A stretch of 64,000 bases of DNA, taken from Amblyomma americanum. Its lineage: Eukaryota > Arthropoda > Arachnida > Ixodida > Ixodidae. The notes beneath the pieces were generated by a model. That model was not told the origin of the DNA and searched no databases. It saw nothing but the letters and a program-made list of their open reading frames with translations. Each line of letters opens with the position of its first letter. Position 1 is the first letter of the stretch. Both the position numbers and the translations under genes were made by a program. Positions 10,492-20,500 of this stretch are shown in pieces. Where the stretch lies: the NCBI RefSeq assembly GCF_052857255.1, contig NC_135500.1, positions 53,655,272 to 53,719,271 of the forward strand, in the 5' to 3' direction.

Positions 10492-12357
10492 ATGGCGTCG
10501 ACATCGCGCGCTTCTGCTCTGCGCAAACGTCGCGCTTCCATCGATCCCGATGCATCTGCAAGCGATGTTTTTGAAGATGAAAGCAGCAGCGACTCGGAGG
10601 ACAACTTCAGTTCATCGGATTTTAGTACTGAAAGCGAAAGTGCGTCGATCCAGCCCGGAACGGCCGCAGGCATCCGTCGGTAAGTTTCGGTTTCTCTGAA
10701 TCGTTTCGCTGCGCTCCCACGCTGATCTGTAGATATCCTCCGTGTGCTGAAGGTCAGATTTCTTATCTGCAGGGTGGCAACGTCTTTCGGGAGGGACCAT
10801 TTGCCGGCGGCTGCGCAGGGTGTCGTGTTTTCTCCTGCACGACGGCCAGGCCTCGACCTTGGCATCGCGCTCCGGAGTGGCGCTAGGCGGTTCTCCAGAG
10901 CCGTTGATTTCTTTTTTCTTTTTTTCACTGGTGAAATCATCCGAGAGATATGCGACAATACAAATAAATGTGCCTGGATGCATATTCTTGAAAAACCAAC
11001 TTACGGTGAGAGAGATGGGTCCTGGAGAGAAGTAACACCGGATGAAATGCAGAAGTTCATCGGACTGCTAATCTACATGGGTATCGTGCAAGTCCCACGT
11101 CTGCACTCATATTGGAACACGGGGAGATTGTTCGCAGGCCTTGTACCACCGAAAGTGATGCCGAGAAGGCGATTCAAGGCATTACTGGCATTCTTGAGTG
11201 TGACGGACCCAGAGAAGACCACTGCCGCAACCCACGGGAAGCTTCACCGCGTATCTTCTCTGCTAAAACACATGAACATTTCGTCTCTGCAGTTCTTTCA
11301 GCCGCATCGGTACCTGTCCATTGACGAGAGGATGGTGAAGTCGAAAGGTCGTTCTGGAATTCGGCAGTATATGAGGGATAAAGTAATAAAATGGGGGTAT
11401 AAATTGTGGGTTCTGGCTGATTCAAAAACTGGCTACACGGTTCAATTCAATGTGTATACCGGAAAGCGAGAAGCGCCCAGTGCACGTGGTTTGGCATTTG
11501 ATGTTGTGACGCGGCTGTGTGAGAACTACCTTGATCAGGGATACTTAATTTTTTTGGACAACTTTTACACATCAACATCTTTGTTCATCCATCTACTGGA
11601 ATTCAAGACACTAGCTTGCGGAATGACCCGAAAAGACCGCTGCGGTTTTCCCAGCGAACTAAAGGACACAAAATGGGAAAAAAAAGCAGGAAGAGGAGAT
11701 GTTCGATGGCTGCGGGACAAGGACGTATTGTATCTGCAATGGAAGGATAAACGGGTTGTCCACATGATGTCGACAGCCCACACCGCTAACGACTATGTTA
11801 TTGCGAAGCGAAGAAAAAAAGTCGAGAACAAATGGACCGAAGTCTCAATCAGAAAGCCGCAACTCATAGACGACTACAATGTGGGCATGCTGGGAGTCGA
11901 CAAATCTGACCAGCTTATCGGATCCTACAACGTCCTCATGAAGTGCGTGCGCTGGTGGAAGACCCTGTTCTTCCATTGTATAGACATTGCTGTAGTCAAC
12001 AGTTTTATACTGTTTGATGAGCACCGCCGACAGCATCCAGAGGTGGCAGAATTGTCAAGAATCTCGCGCTTCGACCAGTTCGCCTTCAGACTAGAACTGA
12101 CTGAGCAGCTGCTGGGATTTGATGAGCGACCTTCTGTAAACCCCGCCGTTCCTCCAGTTGTTCCACCAGGTGGTGCACCCCAAGGTCTTCAGCACAAGCA
12201 AAAAAAAATGGAGCGTTATAGGAACTGTAAGTTGTGCTATGAAGACAGAAAAGTTGAACAGAAAACAAATGTCTTCTGTGAGACCTGTGCTATCAATTTG
12301 TGTTTCACTACGTCGAGAAACTGTTTTGCCCGTTGGCATGACACGCACCATGCCTAA
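10492..12357 (+). CDS. piggyBac transposase, two exons
   Basis: Exon 1 is 10492-10679 and ends at a GTAAGT donor; exon 2 is 10773-12357 after a TTATCTGCAG acceptor. The 93-bp intron keeps the frame and gives about 590 residues, normal for the family. The N-terminus is acidic and serine-rich. The DDE_Tnp_1_7 domain has the three catalytic aspartates at about D247 (SIDERM), D325 (FLDNFY) and D439 (GVDKSD); the first two are 78 residues apart, the same gap as in the Trichoplusia ni enzyme (D268/D346, from memory). The C-terminus has the cysteine-rich DNA-binding finger (CKLCYEDR ... CETCAINLC ... CFARWH). It cuts and pastes DNA at TTAA. No stop or frameshift was found. Confidence 0.9.
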
Positions 12358-12726
12358 CGTTTTTTTTTCCGCCTCAATAAGTTCTAGACATAGAAAGCTG
12401 AAATTTTGTGAAACATTGTACAGATGTATCCTCAACAAAATGTATATACTGAAATTTTTTTATATTTTGTGTGTGTAAAAAAATGTTGATGTTTTTGTAT
12501 ATTTTGTCCAGTGTTTGAAATTTTTGTGCAATTTTGTTTTTCAAAATTTTCTACAATTAGCATGTTCTTTGAGACTAACACCATTAAAAAGACAATTTCC
12601 TCTTCTCAACAATGATACTATTTCCTTGAGTATCAAGCATGTTTTGTTGAAGGAACAAAAATATTTCCTATACCACCCAAAAACCACTACTTTTCCCATG
12701 GGCAGGAAAGTGTTAAGCATGATATT

Positions 12727-13490
12727 TTGTTCTCTAATCTCCTTTTCTATGAAATTCAAGGACTAGCACTTCACCCATTTAAAGGAGTATTTAGGGGGGA
12801 ATACCTAAGTAATTTGTGGTTTGTTGGTGACATTGTCTTGCTAAGTCGCTCAGCGGATGAGCTGCAAAGCATGAACAATGATTTAGACAGCCAGAGCGGA
12901 TTGGTAGGCCTTAAAATGAACACACAGAAAACCAAAGTAATGTTCAACAGTCTCGCAAGGGAACTGCAGTTTGCGATTTGTAGCAAGGTGCTGGAAGTGG
13001 TTAGAGAATACGTCTACTTAGGGTAGGTAGTGGCCGCTGATTTGCATCATGAGAGGGAAATAACCAGAAGGATAAGAATGGGGTGGAGTGCATATGGCAG
13101 GTTCTCTCAGATCATAAATGGCAGTTTGCCGATACCCCTGAAGAGAAAACTATAAACAGCTGTATCATACCGGTACTCATCTAGGGGGCAGAAACGTGGA
13201 GGCAAACGAAAGTTCAGCTTAAAGACAACGCAACGAGCTGTGGAAAGAAAAATAATAGGTGTAACATTAAGAGATCATAAGCTGCCAGAGTGGGTGATGG
13301 AACAAGCATTGGTTTATGACATCCTAGTCAAAATCAAGAGAAGGAAATGGGCTTGGGCAGGACATGTAATGTGAAGGCAAGATAACCCCTGGTCCTTAAG
13401 GGTAACGGAGCGGATTCCAAGAGAAAGCAAGTGCAGAAAGGGTCGGCACAAGGTTAGGTGGGCGTATGAAATTAAGAAGTTATACATATA
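12727..13490 (+). pseudogene. RTE-type LINE reverse transcriptase fragment
   Basis: The plus strand encodes the second half of an RTE-clade RT: NLWFVGDIVLLSRSADELQS (the FADD motif has become VGD), LKMNTQKTKVMF, YVYLG near 13015, then in shifted frames REITRRIRMGWSAYGR, RKIIGVTLRDHK near 13240 and KRRKWAWAGHVM near 13345. RTE LINEs of this type are very common in arthropods, ticks included. Stops near 13025, 13155 and 13372, the mutated catalytic motif and missing ends show an old 5'-truncated copy. The right boundary is approximate. Confidence 0.8.
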
Positions 13491-13795
13491 CCACATAGCG
13501 CAGATGTTATTCTGTACACTGGTGATACCAGTGTGTTTTACTGTGGTAGGCCCATAGTCCTTTTTCCCAACTAATCCTTTATCCCTAGGACAAAAATGCC
13601 TGTCAATTCTAGCCTTCACTCTTCAGAAGGCCTCCTTCCGCCAGAAGCTTCCTCTGCACCAGAACAAAAAGCACCGGGGAAATTCAATTCAAAGATGCCA
13701 TGGGGAGACGGTCATTGTAAAAGTGAAATGTGTAACCAGTACTGCTAAACAGATTTGTCGTCTCATCTAATGACCACCTATGCATGTGAGCAGAC
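13491..13795. other. No gene recognised
   Basis: Sequence between the RTE fragment and a SINE remnant. A 101-codon minus-strand ORF at 13314-13619 overlaps the RTE LINE and has no recognisable domain. Confidence 0.5.
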
Positions 13796-13895
13796 ATTAA
13801 AGAACCACAGGTGGTCGTAGTTAACATGGAGCCCTTCACTATGGTGCCTTTCTTCTTTCTTTCATCTCTTCCTTCACCCCTTCCCTCAATGCGCG
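13796..13895 (+). repeat. SINE 3' fragment
   Basis: The segment from CCACAGGTGGTCG through a TTTCTTCTTTCTTTC tract to CCTTCCCT matches, with substitutions, the 3' half of the SINE at 21573-21878. The tRNA-like head is missing. Confidence 0.6.
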
Positions 13896-13956
13896 ACTCA
13901 AATGTCCAGGTTTAAAGTTTTTTGTGTCTTAAACTACCGAAGCCCTATGCTAGTAC

Positions 13957-14196
13957 GGCCGCCGCGGTGGCTGAGTGGTTATAGCGCTCGGCTGCTGGCC
14001 CAAAAGAAGCGGGTTCGATTCCGGCCGCGGCGGTCGAATTTTGATGGAGGCAAAATTCTAGAGGCCCGTGCACTGTGCGATCTCAGTGCACGTTAAAGAA
14101 CCCCAGGTGGTTGAAATTTCCGGAGCCCTTCGCTACGGCGTCTCTCATAGCCTGGGTCGCTTTTGGACGTTAAACCCCCATAAACCAAACCAAACC
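13957..14196 (+). repeat. tRNA-derived SINE
   Basis: The head has a pol III A box (TGGCTGAGTGG) and B box (GGTTCGATTCC) at tRNA-like spacing, followed by a tRNA-unrelated body (GCACGTTAAAGAACCCCAGG) and an AAACC-type tail. The layout resembles tick SINEs of the Ruka type. Transcription would be by RNA polymerase III from the internal boxes and mobilisation by LINE machinery. Confidence 0.8.
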
Positions 14197-15042
14197 TCTG
14201 GCAGCACAGCCGGACTCTAGCGGGGCGTGCCGCAAGCTCTCTTATGGCGTGCGCACTTGTGGCAAACACAATGAGAGCCTTTCTATTCGAATTTCGCTCT
14301 ACCACTGCTAGGAGCATGACGACCCTACTCCTCCTGACTTAACCTGTCCCGCCATTCACTTCTGTAGCAACAGGGGCTGTGCGCCTGGGTTCGTGCCTTT
14401 GCACGCACATTCACAAGAGGTGCCGCGTGTTAAGCAATAAGGAAAAACAAAACTTGGAGGGTTGCTCTACTTCGTGCTGACCGATGAGACACATATTTTC
14501 TTTGATATATTTGGAGTTAAAAACCGCATAAGGAGAAGTCGCCGTTCAGTTTCCAGATGCCAAAGAGAGTATAGGACGTGTATTATGGCTTTTAATGGTA
14601 GGGACGGACTTCGATCTGCTTATTTGCACTGCTTATCTTTCATAGTGTGTACTGAATGTAGGCTAATCGCTAGCAATGGCCCAGGCCGGAATGGCAGGTG
14701 CTGAAGCCGAGCGGCAAAGAATACAGATTCAGAATTCGCAAGTTTTGTGCTAGGTCTGTATGTCCTGCATCATATATGTCTGAATTGTGTGATGAAGTAT
14801 CCCGCATTGATAATGCAGATTAATATTAACAATGAATCTCTTTACACATAAATTGAGGTTAGGTGTGCTGGTACAGATAGCCGGAGAGAGGATTCTAAAC
14901 ATCAGGAGCTGCAGTACGTGTCGGGAGAGGTGGGTTGAGAATGCTTTTAAAAAATTTGAGAAGTGTTTTTTTTTGTGCCTCATGTATATTCACTTACAGC
15001 ATATGTATAATTCCCTATCAGATAAGGGAAGTATTCCTCATA
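14197..15042. other. No gene recognised
   Basis: No convincing ORF, splice-bounded exon or repeat family was identified in this stretch. Confidence 0.5.
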
Positions 15043-16204
15043 CCGTATTTATGCGCATAATTTGCGCACTTTTCATTCAGAAATTAGGGCTCGAAGAAGG
15101 GGGTGCGCAAATTACGTGGGGATTTCACGAGTGCGACTTCAAAAACTCTGCAAAGGTCACAACGCGCAATATAGTTATAGTGTATGTTGCTGCGTATACG
15201 TCAACATCCGGACCCGCACCCCGCACTGGCCCCCCCACCGCGGGATGGCATGAAGGCGCATGCGTGAAGCTGAATAAACCGCTAAAACAGCGCCATCGCT
15301 TGCGGCCCAGCAAATTGTTCGGTAGTTCCGGATTCCGTAAGTTTGCTTTCGCAACTTCGTCCGGGATAGCAAGAGCGAAGCTATAAATCAGTTATCACAC
15401 CCCACAATTCTTTAACAGTACCGCGCAAGCATCGACCAAACTGCTTGTCGGCGCCTTATCACGGCACAGAGCTGCGAAGCCAGCTAGAATAGCCGCGTGC
15501 GCACAAGTTTGCCGACACAACGATTGTCGTCTATAGGCAAACTTGTGCGCATGCGGTTATTCTTGCTGGCTTCGCCACTCCGCGCCGTGTTTTAAGCCGC
15601 GTGAGCTGGTTTATTATTTCACATAAAAAGGTCAATATGAAAACAGAACCAAGAACAGGTGCCCAAAGAAAAAGAGGAAGAAAAATAAAGAACAAGAAAT
15701 ATAAGAGAAAAATTGAGAAAAGAGGCCAGAACTAGAAAGAACCACAGTGAGAAGCAGTTTGAAACTTGCCGTATAGTTGTGATATCCCATCGCAAGACAT
15801 GACCGAACAACGAAACACAAGCCGTCATAGCCACCAAGAAAAGCATAGCCGGCAGTCGAGTCACATGCATCAGCCAAACAAACAGCGGTGTTGGCTCTTC
15901 TATCAGCTGCCGATCCTCCCCAGAAGCGCTGCTGGCCGTTCCGAGTGGCGATGCCGCTGGTGCCGTCGCGATTGTAACAGCGGCCTCTGACACCACTATG
16001 AACGCCCAGTGCACAAAAGATTCAAAAAGCCTTCTGAGCAAACACGCAGAATAGCCGAATGCTACTGGGTAGAGCCATAGGTTAGAGCCTGCGTTCATGA
16101 TGGTGGTCTAGCGCAGCGCGGTGCATAAAATATGAGAGTAAAAATATTTTTTTGTAAACCTGGGTGATGAGTTAAGGGTGCGCAAATTATGCGTGTATAT
16201 ACGG
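15043..16204. mobile_element. TA-flanked inverted-repeat element (Tc1/mariner-type MITE)
   Basis: The left end CCGTATTTATGCGCATAATT (15043 onward, continuing TGCGCAC) is repeated inverted at the right end (16204 leftward: CCGTATATACACGCATAATT, then TGCGCAC). TA lies outside each (15041-15042 and 16205-16206). The 27-bp TIRs and TA target point to the Tc1/mariner/pogo superfamily. No transposase is recognisable inside, so it is non-autonomous. A large hairpin sits at 15460-15590. A 159-codon minus-strand ORF (15619-16098) is hydrophobic but matches nothing known to me and is probably chance. Confidence 0.8.
15460..15590. repeat. Internal hairpin of the TA-flanked element
   Basis: Arms of about 54 bp (left 15460-15513, right 15535-15590) are near-perfect inverted repeats; the core pairs GCGAAGCCAGCTAGAATAGC with its complement around 15575, and the tops pair GCGCACAAGTTTGCC with GGCAAACTTGTGCGC. 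The loop holds GACACAACGATTGTCG, itself partly self-complementary. Confidence 0.85.
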
Positions 16205-16206
16205 TA

Positions 16207-17548
16207 TATATTTTTGTAAAAGAGAATTGAGTTATCCATCATGTTTTTGTCTTTTGGTGAACTGCATCACTTGTGCTACCATATAATTGTTGCTATGCCT
16301 CATTTCCATTTTGTGCACATGCATCGTTGTCGTAACCAGGTAAAAGTGCATCTCTAAGGTTGACTGGACCTGCATGGTTTAGATTGCAGAAAATTGGCAT
16401 TTTTTTTAATGTGCAGCCAGATTTTTTTTGACATCGTGTTAGCAGTGCGTTCTGTGAGCAAGATTAATCAGAAATGGTAATGACAAGGCTGTAGAAAGGC
16501 AGAGCACAGTATAACTTGCGAGCAGTTTTTACTTTCTAGAAAACTAGTGTTTCAGATATGAAATGGCTGTGCCAAAGAACGAAGGGAAATGCTATGCATT
16601 CAAGCGATGTCTAAGTATTAAGTGGGGACCAGTGCAATAAGGTGCACATGTTACACCTTTATGAGCACGCTTACTGCAAATAAATTTTTCCCACAATTAA
16701 CCTGTACAGATTTCTTTTCTTTGACAGCATGAAGCACGGCTTGCTTATTTGTTGGCGTGCCAAAAAGATTTAGACTCTGAGTTCACTTACTGGTACCGAG
16801 TATTCAGTTCTTAAAGCCTTGCATTCACAGTGCTCCTCCGAGGGAACTTACTGTCACTCTGTGCCAAAGTTTTTTGTGTATCTTTGGCTGTTCAGCATGA
16901 AACAGCAAAAGGTGACGCTTCCTCATGGCATGCCCATATTATCTTGTGGGCCCCTTATATATCAATAGCAGCAGAAACTGTCATGGGGTGCTCCATGTGC
17001 TCCTCGAGTTTGATATACCTCATTGGAGAACATAAACCTAATTGCCATCATATCCCTGCTTGTAAATAGTTAAAGAATCGCAACTTAGTGAATGAATAAA
17101 ACATGTGCAGGCCCATGTCCTCAGGCATATCAGCATTCTTATTTTCAAGCCAAGCTGCAATCCGCTGAAAATGCAACTGCACAGTAAACTTGCCAAAACT
17201 CTTGCTATGCGAGCGCCTGGTCCGCATGCGAAGGAAGAGTATGGTGACAGCGCCATGATCTTGCAGCAGCGGCAGACAGGGAGGGAGCACCCCCTGTGCA
17301 AAGGCCATTCAGAGTGTGCGCTGCCGCTGTTCGGACTGCATACTTATTTATTTATAAATAATACAGTGGGGAAGAAAGACTTACTGCACCTTTCCTCATA
17401 AGCAGTTTTCATTTCCCTTTGACTGGCACTCTTTTTCATGCTTTGTGCTGGCTGCCTCAGTGCCTGTGGTACAACACTGCAGCAATTCTGGCGGGGGTGT
17501 GCCAGCCCTGTTCATGGCTGCTTGCCGGTTCACCACGTCTGATTTCAG
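16207..17548. other. No gene recognised; presumed intron or upstream sequence of the LRR gene
   Basis: AT-rich sequence directly upstream of the first recognisable LRR-gene exon, which begins at a splice acceptor. It is therefore likely intronic. No further exon could be assigned. Confidence 0.45.
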
Positions 17549-20500
17549 TGCTGGTCCAATCCTACTGCCACCTGTCCCGTGGTGCTGAATCTGTTGCCAG
17601 TGCTGAACGAGTATTTCTTCTACATGGGCATAAAGGCTTTTGAGGTTGCACCGGGCAGGCTTGCCCTCGACGCCTCCGAGCTCAGGATAAACTTTGGCAA
17701 CAACCTGCACATCCAAGCCACCTTGCTGCACTGCCTGCTGACCAGGCACCGCTGCGTTGAGGTGCGTGGCTTCAAGCTATTTTTTGCTGTCTAATACAAC
17801 CACCATCCGTCTTAACAAATTTTTTGCCTTTAGCTGGTGTGAACACTGCACAGGCTCATCATGCTGCATGTGAGTAGCATGGCTTTCCAGACTTCCAGCA
17901 CGTTAACCCTCTGTGCAACAGCTGGACATATGGCCCACTTGTTTCAAATGCCAGGAAAATGGTGCACGTTCGTACCCTATTTTTGTGTGCTGAGTTCTAC
18001 AGAACTATAAAAAAGCCATTCAGTGTGTTTTTATCTTTCGCCAGTAGGCTTCCTTGGTGTTCTGTGTGTTTTTACAAGTGCGGGTGTACAGTTTGGCAAG
18101 TATCTTTTTGGCGAGTAAAAAAGTCTTGAAAAGTTGTTCAGCTTTTAAGCATTTTCCATCTGTCAACTACCTCATAATACTTCTTGAAGCAATTTTCAGT
18201 TGTAATACCAGTTGTTTAATATACATGCAATAGACTGAGGTGAGAATAAGAATTATAATTTAGGTCTTTTTGCAATGGAATTGGTGCAGCTGTGTACCTC
18301 TCTTTTCTGGAAAACCAGTAGGTAGTAGAAACCGCAGTAGTAGTAGACATGATGGCATTCAGTTCCTAGAGTCATATTAGGAGCAATTTTACCATTAATA
18401 TGCATGTTAGACATGCACACAGCTTGTGCTTTATAAAAGGTTAAAGCGATGCTGAGGACAAATTTATGTGTGCCTGTAATGATAGAATACTGGGTTCTAA
18501 TTACAAAGGGGCCACTTTCGTGGGAAATGGAACTTTTGTCAGCTAGGAAAGATCAGAAAGTGAAACATAGTTATGGCCATCTCTAGCAGTTTTCTCAAGG
18601 CAACTGCAGTGGTGTCAAGGCAGATTTTTTTTTTTTTTGTGCCTGGACCTTTGAGGCTTACCTACACCGTTTTTCGCTTCCAGACAGTGGCGTAGCCAGA
18701 AAATTTGTTTGGGGGAGGGCTCATGTTGCAGCGTGGCCTCCTCATAGAATATGTGGAAAGATCAAACGCAACAGTAATAACTGCATTGCCATTGACAATG
18801 CCATTGTGTATTACATAACGCTACACATTGTCTAGACAAGTGAAATGTGTATTTTTAAATAATAGAATGTGTTCGTATGTCTTAAAAATCGTGCAGACAT
18901 GATCAGAAAAACTTAAAACTGAGCGGGGGACAAGCACAGCAGAGAAGCAAACAGGATGAGTTCGTCCTTCTGTGCTGTGCTTGTCTCCTGCTCAGTTTGA
19001 TGTTTTGTAATCATGTCACACCAACTATCCCCTTGTAGTTCACTTGTGGCAGACATAACTGATGCCAATGCTTCCATGTTTTTGAGTATTAAGTAAAGGA
19101 AATATCGCATGAAGTCTAGTGCATGCCATTGATATGAAAAACGTAAGGGCCAAGAAATTAGCAAGTAGAGGACAAATACTTTAATAAATGTTTGTCGTTC
19201 ATGATTCTTTAAATTTTTGTACATATGCAACGGCCAGGGAAAAATCTCATTGACGATGTCCTTCGTTTCAGTGTACTGCACAGCAGCAGCTGTCACCGGT
19301 CATGTATTGCGAGTAATTGCACCGAAATTTTAGTCTTAACAGCGAGACATCGATAGGCCCTTCAAAGTTTTTTGCTAGGATGGGGCCCCTTGTGTTACAT
19401 GACTCCAGGTGCATTGGAGTTGCCACGAAATCCAACCCGAGTTAGCAATGTTCGTGCCCAAATGTCTTTTCTAGTCTGAAAAAAGACACTGTAGGTGGCA
19501 AAATTCAGAATGACTTCTGGCGCTGGTGGTTGATTTGATCGGCGGTCTGTGACAGTTTGAAAAAATTTGGGGGGGCGGGGGGGGGGGGGGGGGGGGGCTG
19601 AAGCTCCCTGGCTATGCCCCTGCTTCCAGACACTAATCACAGAGTCCGCAGGTTTTAAGAGTACCCACCTGCTCGATCGCTCATGGTACCTAGACTTGCA
19701 GTTCTAGGCAACGAAGAGGAATTGCATGCAATGTATGGAAAAGGCATTCAAAGAAAGGAAAATCGAATATGGGCATAGAACACCTTCTAGGCTGTCTTGA
19801 GAAAATAAACAAGTCAAGGTTTTTCTAAGCGACACTCCTAGGCAACGAAAAAGAGTTTTCCTCAAATGTACCAGTGTCTCACCCATTGAACCTGGGCAAA
19901 ACTGGATGGGCTGACTTGCCCAAAGTAACATAGTTGTACCACTATTAAAAAAGTGACAAGCTCTCATGTTCATCTGCATCATCATGACAAGCAAATAGAG
20001 CCTGTAGCTTCGCTGTCGTAAGGGTTGACACTCACTAAAATTCGCCTTCTACATGCTCTAGTGTCATCAGGTCTGTAAGTGGCTGACGAAGAAGGCACTT
20101 TTGTATGTGGAGCTGACCTACATCAGTCACGGCGCAGGAGGCCATTATAAAAACACGTATACATTTCGTGAGCTTGCTCAGCAAGTACATGTATGCCAAG
20201 TGGATTTTTTAGCAGCTTAATATGGAAGAAATATCTGTGACGAAACTGGCAACCTTCTCAAGCACCCGGCAATGCTGCATTGTCTCTAAGGACATGCAAT
20301 GTCCGTAATCAAATTAACGTTAGAAATGGTAGACACGCTCCGTTCTACGATACAAAACGTCACACTTATTCACCTCCAGAAATTTGATGTTATAGCTTTC
20401 ATTGAAGTGATGATAGTGAATTTTTATGGCGCAAGGGCACCTGTGGCCAAAGAGCGCCATGGCACAAGGTATTTTTCGTATGCTCAAGGTGAGGTCAAAG

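Larger units (their letters stand above)
10275..12712 (+). mobile_element. Complete piggyBac element
   Basis: TTAA flanks both ends (10271-10274 and 12713-12716), the obligate piggyBac target. The terminal inverted repeats are CTCTTTCCTGCCCA at the left and, inverted, CACTTTCCTGCCCA at the right, one mismatch in 14. The left end has a perfect subterminal palindrome (10298-10321). Length is 2,438 bp. The transposase gene between the ends is open, with matching splice sites. Ends, target and coding region all look whole, so this is a candidate autonomous copy. Removal would leave a single TTAA in the flanking sequence. Confidence 0.93.

Noticed and set aside
13957..14030. Possible real tRNA gene
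   Set aside because: A and B boxes are present, but the sequence does not fold as a full cloverleaf by eye and continues into a SINE body and tail.
15619..16098. 159-codon minus-strand ORF rich in hydrophobic residues
   Set aside because: It lies inside a non-autonomous TIR element, has no recognisable domain, and overlaps phenylalanine/serine-rich low-complexity sequence made by an AGAAA-rich tract. Chance ORF is the simplest reading.
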